The notes under the pieces were generated by a model. That model was not told the DNA's origin and made no database searches. It was given only the letters and a program-made list of their open reading frames with translations. From Chitinophagales bacterium (GTDB lineage Bacteria; Bacteroidota; Bacteroidia; Chitinophagales; Saprospiraceae), in the NCBI GenBank assembly GCA_013297575.1, contig JAAFHO010000300.1, forward strand, positions 1 through 7,092: a DNA stretch of 7,092 nt. Direction: 5' to 3'. This document shows, piece by piece, positions 6,521 through 7,092 of this stretch; positions within the stretch are counted from its first letter, which is position 1, and every line of letters starts with the position of its first letter. Made by a program: the position numbers and the translations under genes.

Positions 6521-7092
6521 ATGAAAGAAGTGAAATTTCCAGTTTATACGACAGTAGCACCAGCCCCAGATACTATTTGCGAAGTAGTTGGGGCTGCTGC
6601 ATTTGATTACCCATTTTTTAACGATGGCGTAGTGCATTCTAGAGCGCAGTTGACAGAACGAAAGACATACAAACTGGTCGATTTGGATACATCTGATGCA
6701 GCAGGTTTATTGGAAATAAAGGGATTTATTTTCCACACAGCCCATTGCGGTTCCACTTTATTGTCGAAAATGCTTAGCAAATTGCCCAAGGTAAGGGTGG
6801 TGTCGGAAACAGAAGCGATCAATGGTTTACTGTTGTCTGCGTTATTGTATGATTTGCCAGAGGCAACAGTTTTGAACGATTTAAAGCGTATCATTGATGC
6901 TTATCGCCAACCGATCCACGACGAGCAATATTTGATTTTTAAAATGACATCTTGGAATGTTTTTTTGGTGCATCTTTTTCAAAAATTAAATCCCGATACC
7001 AACTGGATTTATATAGATCGGGATACCGAAGATACCGTTCAGTCTTTGTTGAAATCAGGTAGAGGATTTGTGGACTGGTATAATCATCCAGT
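6521..7092 (+). CDS. Sulfotransferase-like protein (partial, C-terminus outside window)
   Basis: An open frame starts at the ATG at 6521, 19 bases after the amidohydrolase stop, and runs off the window after 190 complete codons. There is no signal peptide, so the product should be cytosolic. The main motif is FIFHTAHCGSTLLSKML (residues 69-85), a P-loop-like 5'-phosphosulfate-binding site of sulfotransferase-family proteins (family pattern: hydrophobic strand, then CGSTLL and a helix). VRVVSETEAINGLL (91-104) follows, as is usual in this group. IYIDRDTEDTVQSLLKSG (163-180) resembles the 3'-phosphate-binding strand-helix with its Arg and Ser. The expected role is transfer of a sulfo group from PAPS, but many members of this family are uncharacterised and the acceptor is unknown. 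Short spacing suggests cotranscription with the amidohydrolase. An ATG overlapping the upstream stop (6501) hits TGA after two codons and is not the start. Confidence 0.75.
   Translation, partial: MKEVKFPVYTTVAPAPDTICEVVGAAAFDYPFFNDGVVHSRAQLTERKTYKLVDLDTSDAAGLLEIKGFIFHTAHCGSTLLSKMLSKLPKVRVVSETEAINGLLLSALLYDLPEATVLNDLKRIIDAYRQPIHDEQYLIFKMTSWNVFLVHLFQKLNPDTNWIYIDRDTEDTVQSLLKSGRGFVDWYNHP

Overview
The window looks like a chromosomal segment of a Bacteroidota bacterium. Three things point there: a PorQ-type type IX secretion protein (this system is essentially confined to Bacteroidota), start sites without clear Shine-Dalgarno sequences, and a TAnnTTTG-type -7 promoter element ahead of the largest gene. 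The style of the intergenic repeats suggests the Saprospiraceae/Chitinophagales side of the phylum, but that is only an impression. No rRNA, tRNA, CRISPR array or transposase gene was seen.

Left part, minus strand (1-2187). Reading leftwards from 2187 there is a lipoprotein with MORN-like (YwqK-type) repeats (1576-2187), then an intergenic region dominated by a 120-bp inverted-repeat element (1372-1491), then porQ (239-1294), and 13 bases further on the start of a second lipoprotein with an apparent bacterial SH3-like domain, cut by the window edge. The last two are probably one transcription unit at the cell envelope.

Centre, plus strand (2188-3168). A 145-base divergent intergenic region separates the MORN lipoprotein from a ubiX-like flavin prenyltransferase gene (2333-2905). 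After ubiX comes a gene-free stretch of 263 bases. Its first part is a nested set of inverted and direct repeats (2909-3058), and its end holds a promoter-like sequence (about 3097-3128).

Right part, plus strand (3169-7092). A large exported protein (1110 aa) joins TolB/PD40-type beta-propeller repeats to a C-terminal metal-dependent amidohydrolase domain. It is followed 19 bases later by a sulfotransferase-like gene that runs off the window. These two probably form an operon.

The most unusual structure is in the spacers. Five copies of a ten-base box, CTAYAAAYAT, occur in the two repeat-bearing spacers, and each lies beside a short hairpin, usually with a 3-base loop, whose stem sequence differs from place to place. 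This looks like a modular, REP-like repeat family with a fixed box and exchangeable hairpins.
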